This document shows, in pieces, positions 16,453-25,578 of a stretch of DNA of 64,000 bases. Position 1 is the stretch's first letter. The number at the start of each line of letters is the position of its first letter. Made by a program: the position numbers and the translations under genes. The notes below the pieces were generated by a model, which saw only the letters and a list, made by a program, of their open reading frames with translations, was not told where the DNA came from and ran no database searches. Origin of the DNA: Pseudoxanthomonas sp. SL93. Its GTDB lineage: Bacteria; Pseudomonadota; Gammaproteobacteria; Xanthomonadales; Xanthomonadaceae. Location of the stretch: NCBI RefSeq assembly GCF_026625825.1, contig NZ_CP113065.1, positions 2,728,001 to 2,792,000 of the forward strand. The letters are read 5' to 3'.

Positions 16453-17272
16453 ATTGCCCGAGGTCGAGACCACCCGACGCGGCCTGGCGCCGCACGTGGA
16501 AGGCCGGCGCATCCAGGCGGTGACGCTGCGCCGGCCCGACCTGCGCTGGCCGATCCCGGCGGAAGTGGCGCGCGAACTGCCGGGCCAGCGCATCGATGCC
16601 GTCCGCCGCCGCGCCAAGTACCTGCTGATGGATACCGCCGCGGGCAGTGCGCTGCTGCACCTGGGCATGTCCGGCAGCCTGCGCGTGCTGCCCGCCGACA
16701 CGCCGGTGACGGCGCACGATCATGTCGACATCGCCCTGGCGGACGCGGCCGGCGGGCCCGGCCGGGTGCTGCGCTTCAACGATCCGCGGCGGTTCGGCAG
16801 CCTGCTCTGGCAGCCGGTCGGCGAGGTGCACGCCCTGCTGCAGGGGCTGGGCCCGGAACCACTGTCGGACGCGTTCGATGGCGACTACCTGTTCGAACTG
16901 AGCCGCGGCCGGAAAGCGCCGGTGAAGGCCTTCCTGATGGACCAGGCGGTGGTGGTGGGGGTGGGAAACATCTACGCCGCCGAGAGCCTGTTCCGGGCGG
17001 GCATCTCGCCGCTGCGCGCGGCGGGCAAGGTCTCGCGCGAGCGGTACGTGGCGCTGGCCGGTGCCGTGAAGGCGATCCTGGCCTACGCGATCACCCGCGG
17101 CGGCACCACGCTGCGCGACTTCCTGAGCCCGGACGGCGCGCCGGGCTACTTCGAGCAGGAGCTGTCGGCCTACGGCCGCGGCGGCGAGCCGTGCCCGCGC
17201 TGCGGCCGGCCCATGAAGCAGGCGAGCATCGGCCAGCGCGCGACCGTATGGTGCGGCCACTGCCAGCGCTGA
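16445..17272 (+). CDS. mutM: Formamidopyrimidine-DNA glycosylase
   Basis: The product has 275 residues. It excises oxidised purines (8-oxoG, FapyG) and cuts the strand at the resulting site. The start [14 protein letters not shown] gives the catalytic Pro (after Met removal) and Glu. The lysine-containing loop RRRAKYLL, the DNA-binding FNDPRRFG and [17 protein letters not shown] are present. The C-terminal zinc finger is CPRCG...VWCGHC. Length is normal. The start codon is inside the end of the ABC ATPase gene. Confidence 0.97.
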   Translation: MPELPEVETTRRGLAPHVEGRRIQAVTLRRPDLRWPIPAEVARELPGQRIDAVRRRAKYLLMDTAAGSALLHLGMSGSLRVLPADTPVTAHDHVDIALADAAGGPGRVLRFNDPRRFGSLLWQPVGEVHALLQGLGPEPLSDAFDGDYLFELSRGRKAPVKAFLMDQAVVVGVGNIYAAESLFRAGISPLRAAGKVSRERYVALAGAVKAILAYAITRGGTTLRDFLSPDGAPGYFEQELSAYGRGGEPCPRCGRPMKQASIGQRATVWCGHCQR

Positions 17273-17322
17273 CCCCGCGTCCCGTGCCATCCGTCGTATA
17301 CGCCGGCGCCGCGGAATAGGGC

Positions 17323-17328
17323 TATATT
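17323..17328 (+). promoter_or_regulatory. Probable -10 box of the sigma factor gene
   Basis: TATATT lies 28 bp before the ATG at 17357, and a GGGGAAA ribosome binding site lies between them. No clear -35 is seen, so the promoter type is uncertain. Confidence 0.4.
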
Positions 17329-17356
17329 CGCGACCTTGGCATCATGGGGAAAACGG

Positions 17357-17923
17357 ATGGCCGACGCACCCGACATCACGCTGTGGCTGGACTCGGCCCG
17401 CAGCGGCGACCGCGCCGCGCTGGACCGCGTGCTGGCCACGCTGTACCAGGAACTGCACACCATGGCCCGCCGCCAGTTGTCGGGCCAGCACGGCTACACG
17501 CTGGACGCCACGGCGCTGGTGCACGAGTCGTACCTGAAGCTCATCGGCAGCGGCGGCAACGCCAAGTTCGAGGACCGGGCGCACTTCTTCGCCTACGCTG
17601 CATCATCGATGCGCAGCGTGGTGGTGGACTATGCCCGCAGCCGCCTGGCGCGCAAGCGCGGCGGCGACCTGAAGCGCGTGGCCGACATTCCCGAGGAAGT
17701 CGAAGGCAGCCTGCGCCTGGACGAGGACATGCTGGCGCTGAACGATGCGCTGGACAAACTCTCCGCCGCCGACGAACGCCTGGCGCAGGTTGTCGAGATG
17801 CGCTATTTCGCCGGCCTGTCCGAGCTGGAGATCGCCGAACTGCTGCAGCGTTCCGAACGCAGCATCCGTCGCGACTGGCAGAAGGCGCGGCTGTTCCTGC
17901 TGTCCGCGATGCAGGAAGACTGA
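17357..17923 (+). CDS. ECF-type RNA polymerase sigma factor
   Basis: The product has 188 residues. Sigma region 2 includes LDATALVHESYLKL and FFAYAASSMRSVVVDYAR (about 49-104). Region 4 includes VEMRYFAGLSELEIAELLQRS and ERSIRRDWQKARLFL (about 142-183). This is the ECF subtype found beside Ser/Thr kinases. The start at 17357 has a good ribosome binding site (GGGGA). The next gene, 21 bp on, is a Ser/Thr kinase with a membrane span. In the comparable EcfK-PknS pair of Xanthomonas, kinase phosphorylation of a Thr in region 2 activates the sigma factor. Thr48 and Thr52 are candidates here (inference). Confidence 0.9.
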   Translation: MADAPDITLWLDSARSGDRAALDRVLATLYQELHTMARRQLSGQHGYTLDATALVHESYLKLIGSGGNAKFEDRAHFFAYAASSMRSVVVDYARSRLARKRGGDLKRVADIPEEVEGSLRLDEDMLALNDALDKLSAADERLAQVVEMRYFAGLSELEIAELLQRSERSIRRDWQKARLFLLSAMQED

Positions 17924-17944
17924 AGCCCTCCTCCGGCCTTCGCG

Positions 17945-20749
17945 ATGGACGCCGAACGCTGGCAACGCCTGTCCCCGCTGCTGGACATCCTGCTCGAACT
18001 GGAGCCGGAAGCGCGCGCGCAGCAGCTTGAGATCCTGCGCGCCGACGACCCGGCGCTGGCGCGCGACCTGGAACAGCTGCTCGCGCTGGAAGACGACAAC
18101 GACAGCTTCATGGACCAGCCCCTGCTGGACAAGCCGGGGCAACTGAAGCCGGGCACGCTGATGGGGCCCTACCGCCTGGAGTCGATGCTGGGCGAAGGCG
18201 GCATGGGCATGGTCTGGCTGGCCTCGCGCGCGGACGGCCTGTACCAGCGCCGCGTCGCCCTGAAGCTGCTTCGCCCCGGCCTGGCCGACCCCAACCTGCG
18301 CCTGCGCTTCACCCGCGAGCGCGAGATCCTGGCGCGGCTGGAACACCCCAACATCGCGCGCCTGCTGGATGCCGGCGTGGGCAGCGAAGGGCAGCCTTAC
18401 CTGGCGCTGGAATACGTCGAAGGCGTGTCCATCACCGAGTACTGCGCCGCCAACAACATCCTGCTGGATGGCCGGCTGAAGCTGTTCCTGCAGGTCTGCG
18501 AAGCGGTCAGCCATGCGCACGCCAACCTGATCGTCCACCGCGACCTGAAGCCGTCCAACATCCTGGTGACGCCCAACGGCGACGTGCGCCTGCTCGACTT
18601 CGGCATCGCCAAGCTGCTGGACGATCCCGAACCCGCCCCCGTGCACCCCCGCACCGAAGTGCGTGCCTTCACCCTGCACTACGCCGCACCCGAACAGGTC
18701 CGCGGCGAGCTGGTCACCACCATGACCGACGTGTATTCGCTCGGCGTGGTGCTGTACGAGCTGCTGGCGGACACCAAGCCCTACCGCCTGCGTCGGCAGA
18801 CCGATGCGGAGTGGGAGGAAGCCATCCTGGCGGTGGAACCGCTGAAACCTTCCGTCGCCACGCTGCGCACCACCGACGGCAGCCGTGCGCGTTGCCCGGA
18901 GACGCGCCGCAACGCGCGCAAGCTGGTCGGCGACCTGGACAACATCGCGCTCAAGGCCCTGGCCAAGCAACCGGAGCAGCGCTACCCGTCGGTGGAAGCG
19001 TTGTCGCTGGACCTGCAGCGGCACATGGATGGACGCCCCGTGCACGCACGGCCGCAGAGCCTGGGCTACCGCATGCGCAAGTACGCGTCGCGGCACCGCT
19101 GGACCCTGGCGGCCGGCAGCGTGGTGGGCCTGCTGCTGGTGGCGGCGCTTGCGGCCAGCGTCTGGCAGGGACGCCAGGCCGTGCGCGAGGCCGCGCGCGC
19201 GCAGGCGATGCAGGATTTCGTGATCGGGCTGTTCGACAACGCCAGCGCTTCGCAGCAGGGCAGCACGTTCGATGCCCGAGAACTGCTGGCGGCCGGCGAG
19301 CGCCGCGGACAACGCGAACTGGGCGCCCAGCCACTGGCGCACGCCGAACTGCTGGGACTGATCGCACGCCTGCGCCTGGGCCTGGGCGACTACCGCCAGT
19401 CGCTGGCGCTGCTGGAAAAACAATCGCGCCTGCTGGCCGTGGTGGACGATGCCCCCGACAGCCTGCGGCTGGAGTCGGCCACGCAGCACGGGCGCGTGCT
19501 GCGCCTGCTGGGCCAGTCGCGGCAATGCCTGGTGGTGATGTCGCCAATGTCGCCCCGGCTGCAGGCGCTGCAGTCGCGGTTTCCGCTGCCGGTGGCGGAG
19601 TTCATGTCGCAGAGCGGGCGCTGCCATGCCGATGCCGGCGAACGCCAGGTGGCGCGACAGATGTACGAACGCTCGCTGGATATCCGCCGCTCGCTGAAGG
19701 ACGAAGCGGGCGTGGCGGAGAACCTGCGCGACATGGCCACGCTGGATGCGGAGCTGGGCAACGCGGATGCCGCCGTGCGCGGCTACCGTGCCGCGCTGGC
19801 GCACCTGCAGGCACACGGGCATGCACGGCATCCGCTGGCGGTGGAGATCCAGCGCAGCTTGGCCATGCTGTACCGCAATCGCGGCGAGACCGATGCCGCG
19901 CTGGCGAACTACCAGCGCGCGGGGGCACTGGCCCGCGAGATCCTGGGCCCACAGCATCCGACCACGCAGGCCCTGCGCCGGCACGTTGCCGCCATCCACG
20001 TGGACCTGGGCGAGCTGCGCATCGCCGACGAGGAGCTGCGCACCCTGCACGCGTTGACCCTGGAATCGATGGGCCCGGCCCACCGCGACACCGCATCCAG
20101 CTGGAATTCGATGGGCATCGTCGCGTGGGAGCGGGGAGATTACTCGGCCGCCGTGGACTACGTGGCGCGCGCGGTCCGGATCTGGCGGGCACCGGACAGC
20201 GCCCAGATCCTGCCCGGCGGCCTGTTCAACTACGGCATGGTGCTGCACAGCGCGGGCCGGTATGGCGACGCCCTGGCGGCGCTGGAAGAGGCGCGCCAGC
20301 TGCGCGCGGCCACCATCGGCGCCAGTCATCCCCTGGTGGGTGAGACGGACCGCATGATCGGCGAAGTCCTCGCCTCCCAGGGCGACCTGGCCGCGGCGAG
20401 CGAACGCTTCGATCGCGCGGTACGGCTGACCCAGGTCGGCTTCGGACCCGATCATCCGCGCACCTGGTTCGCCCAGCTGTCGATGGCACACCACCAGACG
20501 CGCCTTGGAAAGCCCGCCGATGCCATCGCGCCGCTGCAGGCACTGGCGCAACACCCCGGCGAAGGCAGCGAAGCCCCCAAGTTGCGCTGGCTGGCACGCG
20601 CCTACCTGGGCGAGGCGCGCTGCCGCTTGGGGCAGGGTGAAGAGGCGCGTCGGGAGCTGGACGCGCTGATCAGCGAACTGCGCGTTCGGCAACCCGACGG
20701 CGGCACCATTCCGCGCGAGGCGCAGGCCATCCGCACGGCGTGCCGGTGA
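17945..20749 (+). CDS. Membrane Ser/Thr protein kinase with TPR-like sensor region
   Basis: The product has 934 residues. A kinase domain (about 76-365) has the glycine loop GEGGMG 83-88, Lys107, HRDLKPSN 198-205 with catalytic Asp200, DFG 218-220 and APE 248-250, so it should be active. A single membrane span at about 387-406 follows. The remaining 520 residues are helical repeats of TPR type (for example AVRGYRAALAHLQAHG, GDALAALEEARQL). Kinase inside and repeats outside implies sensing of periplasmic signals. The adjacent ECF sigma factor is the likely target. Confidence 0.93.
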   Translation: MDAERWQRLSPLLDILLELEPEARAQQLEILRADDPALARDLEQLLALEDDNDSFMDQPLLDKPGQLKPGTLMGPYRLESMLGEGGMGMVWLASRADGLYQRRVALKLLRPGLADPNLRLRFTREREILARLEHPNIARLLDAGVGSEGQPYLALEYVEGVSITEYCAANNILLDGRLKLFLQVCEAVSHAHANLIVHRDLKPSNILVTPNGDVRLLDFGIAKLLDDPEPAPVHPRTEVRAFTLHYAAPEQVRGELVTTMTDVYSLGVVLYELLADTKPYRLRRQTDAEWEEAILAVEPLKPSVATLRTTDGSRARCPETRRNARKLVGDLDNIALKALAKQPEQRYPSVEALSLDLQRHMDGRPVHARPQSLGYRMRKYASRHRWTLAAGSVVGLLLVAALAASVWQGRQAVREAARAQAMQDFVIGLFDNASASQQGSTFDARELLAAGERRGQRELGAQPLAHAELLGLIARLRLGLGDYRQSLALLEKQSRLLAVVDDAPDSLRLESATQHGRVLRLLGQSRQCLVVMSPMSPRLQALQSRFPLPVAEFMSQSGRCHADAGERQVARQMYERSLDIRRSLKDEAGVAENLRDMATLDAELGNADAAVRGYRAALAHLQAHGHARHPLAVEIQRSLAMLYRNRGETDAALANYQRAGALAREILGPQHPTTQALRRHVAAIHVDLGELRIADEELRTLHALTLESMGPAHRDTASSWNSMGIVAWERGDYSAAVDYVARAVRIWRAPDSAQILPGGLFNYGMVLHSAGRYGDALAALEEARQLRAATIGASHPLVGETDRMIGEVLASQGDLAAASERFDRAVRLTQVGFGPDHPRTWFAQLSMAHHQTRLGKPADAIAPLQALAQHPGEGSEAPKLRWLARAYLGEARCRLGQGEEARRELDALISELRVRQPDGGTIPREAQAIRTACR

Positions 20750-20759
20750 CGGGCGCGGC

Positions 20760-21383
20760 TCACTCCAGCGGCAGCGATGCCTGCAGCGGGTCGATGCGGC
20801 CTTCACCACGCGCGATCTTCTTGAATTCGGCGCGGCTGACCGACACGTAGCGCTCGTTGCCGCCGATCTCGACCTGCGGACCGTCCTGCACGGCATGGCC
20901 CTGCGCGTTGACGCGCACGGTCATGGTCGCCTTCTTGCCGGTGTGGCAGATGGTCTTGATCTCGGTGAGCTCATCGGCCCAGGCCAGCAGATACTGGCTG
21001 CCTTCGAACAGCTCGCCGCGGAAATCCGTGCGCAGCCCGTAGCAGAGCACCGGGATGCGCAGCGCATCCACCACCTCGCTGAGCTGCCATACCTGCGACC
21101 GGGTCAGGAACTGCGCCTCGTCCACCAGCACGCAGTCCAGCCGGCCATGCGCGGCAATGTCGCGGCGGATCCAGGTTTCCAGGTCGTCGCCGCGCTCGAA
21201 GGCGGTCGCTTCGGACCGCAGGCCGATGCGGGACGCCACCACGCCCGCCCCGGCACGGTCATCCAGCCGCGGCGTCAGGATCGCCACCCGCATCCCGCGC
21301 TCGCGGTAGTTGTGCGCGGACTGCAGCAGCGTGGTGGTCTTCCCGGCGTTCATCGCCGAATAGTAGAAGTAGAGTTTGGCCAT
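20760..21383 (-). CDS. tdk: Thymidine kinase
   Basis: The product has 207 residues. It phosphorylates thymidine to dTMP with ATP in the salvage pathway. The P-loop is SAMNAGKT (9-16), Walker B/catalytic acid VDEAQFL (Asp88, Glu89), followed by [18 protein letters not shown] and the lid region with a partial zinc motif. This is the type II (bacterial/human TK1-like) family at full length. A mutated copy of its 5' end lies 1.1 kb away at 22441-22527, linking this gene to a local duplication. Confidence 0.96.
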   Translation of the reverse strand: MAKLYFYYSAMNAGKTTTLLQSAHNYRERGMRVAILTPRLDDRAGAGVVASRIGLRSEATAFERGDDLETWIRRDIAAHGRLDCVLVDEAQFLTRSQVWQLSEVVDALRIPVLCYGLRTDFRGELFEGSQYLLAWADELTEIKTICHTGKKATMTVRVNAQGHAVQDGPQVEIGGNERYVSVSRAEFKKIARGEGRIDPLQASLPLE

Positions 21384-21444
21384 GCGGGGATTCTAGCGGG
21401 CCGCCCCGCAGGCGGCATCGCGCATCGCGCAGCGCGCGTGCGCT

Positions 21445-22071
21445 TCAGGGTTTGCCGCGCACCGCCTCTGCGGGCTTGGCCGTCACGCAGCCGCTGTAGG
21501 CGTCCTTCCGCGCCCCGACGCAGACATCCACGTTGCTGTCCCAGCCGACGCGGCTCCCCACGATCTGGTACTTCTCGCGCCGTTGTTCCTGGGCCACGCG
21601 CGGTTGCGCGGCCGCATCGCCGTAGACGGCATACAACGTCGCCCCCAACGCGGGCACCCGCGTGCGCTCGTCCGCCGTCAGGCCCTGCCAATAGGCTTCG
21701 CGCAGTGCGATCAGGGCCGGCGCGCCCCGCTCGGCGGCCAAGTCCATCCAGATGTATCCCAGCACGCGGTCGGCGTCCACGCCCTGCCCCTGCCAGTACT
21801 GCTCGGCGATGGCCGCCTGCGACAGCTTGTCAGCCAGGCGGGCGGCACGCAGGAAATGCTCATGCGCGCGCTGCTGGCGGCCTTCGCGCTGCGCCTCGAC
21901 GCCGAGCTCGCGGAAATACTGCGCAAGATCCGACCCTTCTTGTCCGCTCAGCCCGTGTTCGGCGGCAGCGTCCTGGGGCTGGCCGGAGGCGCCACCGGCT
22001 TGCGCCGGCGGGGAAGACGCCGCGGCTACCAACAGCAGGAGGATCGCAAGGCAGTGACTTGAAGTCGTCAT
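21445..22071 (-). CDS. Exported Sel1-like repeat protein, paralogue A
   Basis: The product has 208 residues. A signal peptide (HCLAILLLLVAAASSPPAQA) precedes an acidic linker and one or two Sel1/TPR-like helix pairs: HFLRAARLADKLSQAAIAEQ and ADRVLGYIWMDLAAERG. The ATG at 22071 has a GGAG ribosome binding site. It is clearly paralogous to the gene at 22542-23357, sharing DKxSQ, WMDLAAER, REAYWxxLT, ERTR and YAxxGDAAAxPR. The C-terminal 25 residues differ. It sits between tdk and the rep relic; function unknown. Confidence 0.85.
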   Translation of the reverse strand: MTTSSHCLAILLLLVAAASSPPAQAGGASGQPQDAAAEHGLSGQEGSDLAQYFRELGVEAQREGRQQRAHEHFLRAARLADKLSQAAIAEQYWQGQGVDADRVLGYIWMDLAAERGAPALIALREAYWQGLTADERTRVPALGATLYAVYGDAAAQPRVAQEQRREKYQIVGSRVGWDSNVDVCVGARKDAYSGCVTAKPAEAVRGKP

Positions 22072-22337
22072 GAAGAAACTCCGGCACGGATGATCGTGTG
22101 GACAATCGGGTATGCGACGCACGCCTCGTGAACGCACCTGTCTGGTCTCGGGCGGCAACCGACTGCATGCGCGGCCGATTCGGGCCGACAGGACAGCGGC
22201 CTGCATGGGGCGCACCCCGCATCCGGAACCGCCACCCGCCAACAGACGTTCTGAGCCAGACTGCACCCACGCCACCGGCACCGTCAAGCAGGCAACGGCC
22301 CGTACTGTCAAGCGGGCCGGGCCCTTCGCTCCGCCGT

Positions 22338-22401
22338 TACAATGCCCGCCCAACGGAAGCCCCCATGCACGGCCTCAATCCCCCACAACGCGCTGCCGTC
22401 C
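22338..22401 (+). pseudogene. Relic of the rep promoter and first codons
   Basis: Bases 22350-22401 are identical over 52 bp to 23534-23585, the leader and first 12 codons of rep (MHGLNPPQRAAV). The similarity extends left with differences through a -10-like TACAAT at 22338-22343, which stands exactly where TAGAAT stands before rep. After 22401 similarity ends abruptly. It is a truncated duplicate, not a working gene. Confidence 0.85.
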
Positions 22402-22440
22402 GGTCGTCAGGCGGCGGCATCACGCTCGCGAGGGGTGCGC

Positions 22441-22527
22441 TCACTGGAACAGCGTGGTGGTCTTGCGGGCGTTCATGGCTGAATATTCGAAATGGAGTTT
22501 CGCCATGCGCGGAATTCCAGCTTCCGC
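22441..22527 (-). pseudogene. Relic of the 5' end of tdk
   Basis: The minus strand from 22506 encodes MAKLHFEYSAMNARKTTTLF then Q and a stop, aligned to [20 protein letters not shown] of tdk. The P-loop glycine is now Arg and only 21 codons remain. Similarity continues upstream of the ATG to about 22527. By eye about four fifths of positions match. It is a decayed truncated copy. Confidence 0.87.
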
Positions 22528-22541
22528 GCACGGCACCGTGC

Positions 22542-23357
22542 TCAAGGCTTGGTGGGAACGATCACACCGGGGAGCGAGACCGGCTCTTCCGGCACGTCCG
22601 GCTCTTGGGCGTCCAGATCGGGACGCGTCTCGCGGATACGTGAGTCGACGGCCTCCGTCTCGTTGACCTGCTCCGCGTCACCCACGCTCACACGACCGAT
22701 CCGCGGCTTAGCCCATACTTGGTCCGTGTAGGCCCAGTACTTCTTGGCATCCCAGTAGCGCTCGTCGTAGAACTTGGAACCGTCGATACTCTGCCCACCT
22801 TCGGGGCCGGGAATCAGGATCTGCACATTGCCGGCGAATCCGGTGCGGCTTCCGGTTAACTGCATGCGTCCACGACGCAGCTGCGCCTCATACCGCGGCT
22901 TCGCCGCCGCATCACCAAAGCGCGCATAGACTTCTTCGCCCAGTTGCAGGGCACGGGTGCGTTCCTCTCGCGTGAGCGTATTCCAATAGCGTTCCCGCAT
23001 GCCGAGGAATCCCGCATAAGCGCGCTCCGCCGCCAGGTCCATCCACGCGTAAGCAAGCGGACGATCCTGGGGCGTGCCCTCGCCGTTCCAGAGCATCTCC
23101 GCCACCATGCCCTGCGATGGCTTGTCGGCATAAAAACTGGCACGCCGGAAGAAGCGCAGCGCGTCCTCATGACGCTTTTCCTTGTAAGCCTCCATGCCCA
23201 GCAGACGGTATTTCATGTCCGGGTGGTGGGTCAGGAATCCCGCGCTGATCAACAAGGAATCCGCCGTCGGATCCGGCGGTGGCTTGTCGTCCTTGGCCTG
23301 CGCAACCGACGCAGCAACAGACAAGAGTAGGAGTAGCCACCAACGCGTGCCGATCAT
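22542..23357 (-). CDS. Exported Sel1-like repeat protein, paralogue B
   Basis: The product has 271 residues. A signal peptide (WWLLLLLSVAASVAQA) precedes Sel1/TPR-like helices KYRLLGMEAYKEKRHEDALRF and DRPLAYAWMDLAAERAY. A C-terminal extension of about 85 residues contains SIDGSKFYDERYWDAKKYW and an acidic Pro/Glu-rich end. Paralogous to the gene at 21445-22071 but with longer N- and C-terminal parts. It lies between the tdk relic and rep, as expected if a tdk-Sel1-rep block was duplicated. Function unknown. Confidence 0.85.
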   Translation of the reverse strand: MIGTRWWLLLLLSVAASVAQAKDDKPPPDPTADSLLISAGFLTHHPDMKYRLLGMEAYKEKRHEDALRFFRRASFYADKPSQGMVAEMLWNGEGTPQDRPLAYAWMDLAAERAYAGFLGMRERYWNTLTREERTRALQLGEEVYARFGDAAAKPRYEAQLRRGRMQLTGSRTGFAGNVQILIPGPEGGQSIDGSKFYDERYWDAKKYWAYTDQVWAKPRIGRVSVGDAEQVNETEAVDSRIRETRPDLDAQEPDVPEEPVSLPGVIVPTKP

Positions 23358-23521
23358 CTTGACGTCCCTGGAGAGTGTGGATCTCCCGACATGCTACCGC
23401 ACCCCATCGGTGACCTGATCCCAACCTATGGCCTATGTCACGCACGCCACCGGACTTGCACCCGCCGCTCTCCAGAATGCAGCATGCAGGGGGTTGGAAG
23501 GTTTCCCGGTTTCACCTCCGC

Positions 23522-23527
23522 TAGAAT
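23522..23527 (+). promoter_or_regulatory. Probable -10 box of rep
   Basis: TAGAAT at 23522-23527 predicts transcription from about 23534, giving a 15-nt leader with a GGAAG ribosome binding site before the ATG at 23549. The 52-bp repeat shared with 22350-22401 starts exactly at this predicted transcription start. Confidence 0.5.
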
Positions 23528-23548
23528 GGCGAGCCAACGGAAGCCCCC

Positions 23549-25525
23549 ATGCACGGCCTCAATCCCCCACAACGCGCTGCCGTCCTTCACAGCCAGGGCC
23601 CCCTGCTGGTGCTCGCGGGCGCTGGCAGCGGCAAGACCCGCGTGATCGTGGAAAAGATCGCCCACCTGATCGGTGCCGGGCATTTCCCCGCCAAGCGCAT
23701 CGCCGCCATCACCTTCACCAACAAGTCGGCGAAGGAAATGCGCGAGCGCGTGGCCAAGCGGATCAAGGGCGACGCGGCCGAAGGCCTGACCATCTGCACC
23801 TTCCATGCACTGGGATTGAAGTTCCTGCAGATCGAGCACGCCGCCGTGGGCCTGAAGCGCGGCTTCTCCATCTTCGACGCCGACGACGCCACCGCGCAGG
23901 TCAAGGACCTGATGTACGGCGCCAAGCCCGACGACATCGAGATGGCCAAGAACCTGATCTCGCGCGCGAAGAACGCCGGCCTGTCGCCCGAAGAAGCGCT
24001 CGCCGAAGCCCGCAGCAACCGCGAGAAGGAAGCCGCGCTGCTGTACCAGCGCTACCAGGCGCGGCTGACCACCTTCAATGCGGTCGACTTCGACGACCTG
24101 ATCCGCCTGCCGGTGCAGGTGCTGGAGAACAATCCCGACATCGTGGCCGCGTGGCGCGAACGCATCGGCTACCTGCTGGTGGACGAATGCCAGGACACCA
24201 ACGATGCGCAGTACCGCCTGTTGAAGGCGATCGCCGGCGAGCGCGGCGACTTCACCTGCGTGGGCGACGACGACCAGAGCATCTATGCCTGGCGTGGCGC
24301 CAACCCGGACAACCTGCTGCAGATGGCGAAGGACTACCCGAAGCTGCAGATCATCAAGCTGGAACAGAACTACCGTTGCAGCAACCGCGTGCTGCGTGCC
24401 GCCAATGCGTTGATCGCCAACAATCCGCACGAGCACCCGAAGAAGCTGTGGAGCGACCAGGCCGATGGTGACCGCATCCGCGTGTGGGAGTGCCGCGACA
24501 ACGACCACGAGGCGGAAAAGGTTGCCGCCGAGATCTCCTTCCTGCAGGCGGCCCGCGGCGCGGCGTGGAGCGACTTCTGTATCCTGTTCCGCGGCAATCA
24601 CCAGTCGCGACCGCTGGAAAAGGCGATGCAGCTGCTGCGCATTCCCTACCATCTGACCGGTGGCACCGCGTTCCTGGAGCGCCAGGAAGTGAAGGACGCG
24701 CTGTCGTGGCTGCGCCTGCTGGTCAATCCGGACGACGATGCCGCCTTCCTGCGCGCGGTGCAGTCGCCCAAGCGCGAAGTCGGTGCCACGTCGCTGGCCA
24801 AGCTGGCCGAGATGGCGCAGCACGCGCACCTGCCGATGTCGCGCGCCGCCGAATCGATGGGCGCACTGAAGGCGTTGCCACCGCGCGCGGCCAACGGCCT
24901 CAGCGCCTTCGTCGACATCGTGCGCGACCTGCGCCAGCACGCGGAAACCCTCTCGCCAGCCGAACTGGTGCGTCGCCTGAGCGAGCGCTCCGGGCTGCTG
25001 GCCGACCTGCGCGCGCAGTGCAAGGACGAAGCCTCGTTCCAGCGCCGTCGCGCCAACCTGGACGAACTGGCGGACTGGTTCGAAGGCGGCCCGCGCGGCA
25101 GCTCGGCGGGCGACCTCGCCGCGCAGCTGGCCCTGCTGTCGCGCAACGACAAGGATGATGGAGGCAACCAGGTGCGGTTGATGAGCCTGCATGCGGCCAA
25201 GGGATTGGAGTTCCGTTACGTCTTCATCATCGGCTGCGAAGACGGCACGCTGCCGCACGAGACCAGCGTGGAGGAAGGCAACCTGCAGGAAGAGCGCCGG
25301 CTGATGTACGTGGGCATCACCCGGGCGAAGGAAGCGTTGTGGCTCAGCCACAACCGCGAGACGCGGCGCTTCGGTGAACGCATGCGACTGCAGCCCAGCC
25401 GTTTCATCGACGAACTCCCGGCCGACGAACTGCAGCGCGACGGTGCGGATCCGGTGGCGGACGCCGAACGCAAGAAGGAGCGCGCCAGCGCAGGACTGGC
25501 GGCGATCCAGGCGCTGTTCGACTGA
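23549..25525 (+). CDS. rep: ATP-dependent DNA helicase Rep
   Basis: The product has 658 residues, a UvrD/Rep-type superfamily 1 3'-5' helicase that helps forks pass protein blocks. Motif I is LAGAGSGKTRV (Lys29), Ia TFTNKSAKEMRERV, then CTFHALGLKFL, II VDECQDTN, III GDDDQSIYAWRG, IV LEQNYRCSNRVL, V LMSLHAAKGLEF and VI EERRLMYVGITRAKEAL. Sequence and length match Rep rather than UvrD. ATG 23549 starts MHGLNPPQ, close to the E. coli Rep start. Its 5' end is duplicated upstream as a relic. Confidence 0.95.
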   Translation: MHGLNPPQRAAVLHSQGPLLVLAGAGSGKTRVIVEKIAHLIGAGHFPAKRIAAITFTNKSAKEMRERVAKRIKGDAAEGLTICTFHALGLKFLQIEHAAVGLKRGFSIFDADDATAQVKDLMYGAKPDDIEMAKNLISRAKNAGLSPEEALAEARSNREKEAALLYQRYQARLTTFNAVDFDDLIRLPVQVLENNPDIVAAWRERIGYLLVDECQDTNDAQYRLLKAIAGERGDFTCVGDDDQSIYAWRGANPDNLLQMAKDYPKLQIIKLEQNYRCSNRVLRAANALIANNPHEHPKKLWSDQADGDRIRVWECRDNDHEAEKVAAEISFLQAARGAAWSDFCILFRGNHQSRPLEKAMQLLRIPYHLTGGTAFLERQEVKDALSWLRLLVNPDDDAAFLRAVQSPKREVGATSLAKLAEMAQHAHLPMSRAAESMGALKALPPRAANGLSAFVDIVRDLRQHAETLSPAELVRRLSERSGLLADLRAQCKDEASFQRRRANLDELADWFEGGPRGSSAGDLAAQLALLSRNDKDDGGNQVRLMSLHAAKGLEFRYVFIIGCEDGTLPHETSVEEGNLQEERRLMYVGITRAKEALWLSHNRETRRFGERMRLQPSRFIDELPADELQRDGADPVADAERKKERASAGLAAIQALFD

Positions 25526-25578
25526 CACGCCTCCCGGGGGCGTAAGCTCCGTCACAGGCCGCCAACCACGGACACCGC

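Noticed and set aside
17603..20896. 1097-residue minus-strand frame under the kinase gene
   Set aside because: Gln/Arg/His-rich antisense shadow of a high-GC gene, without domains.
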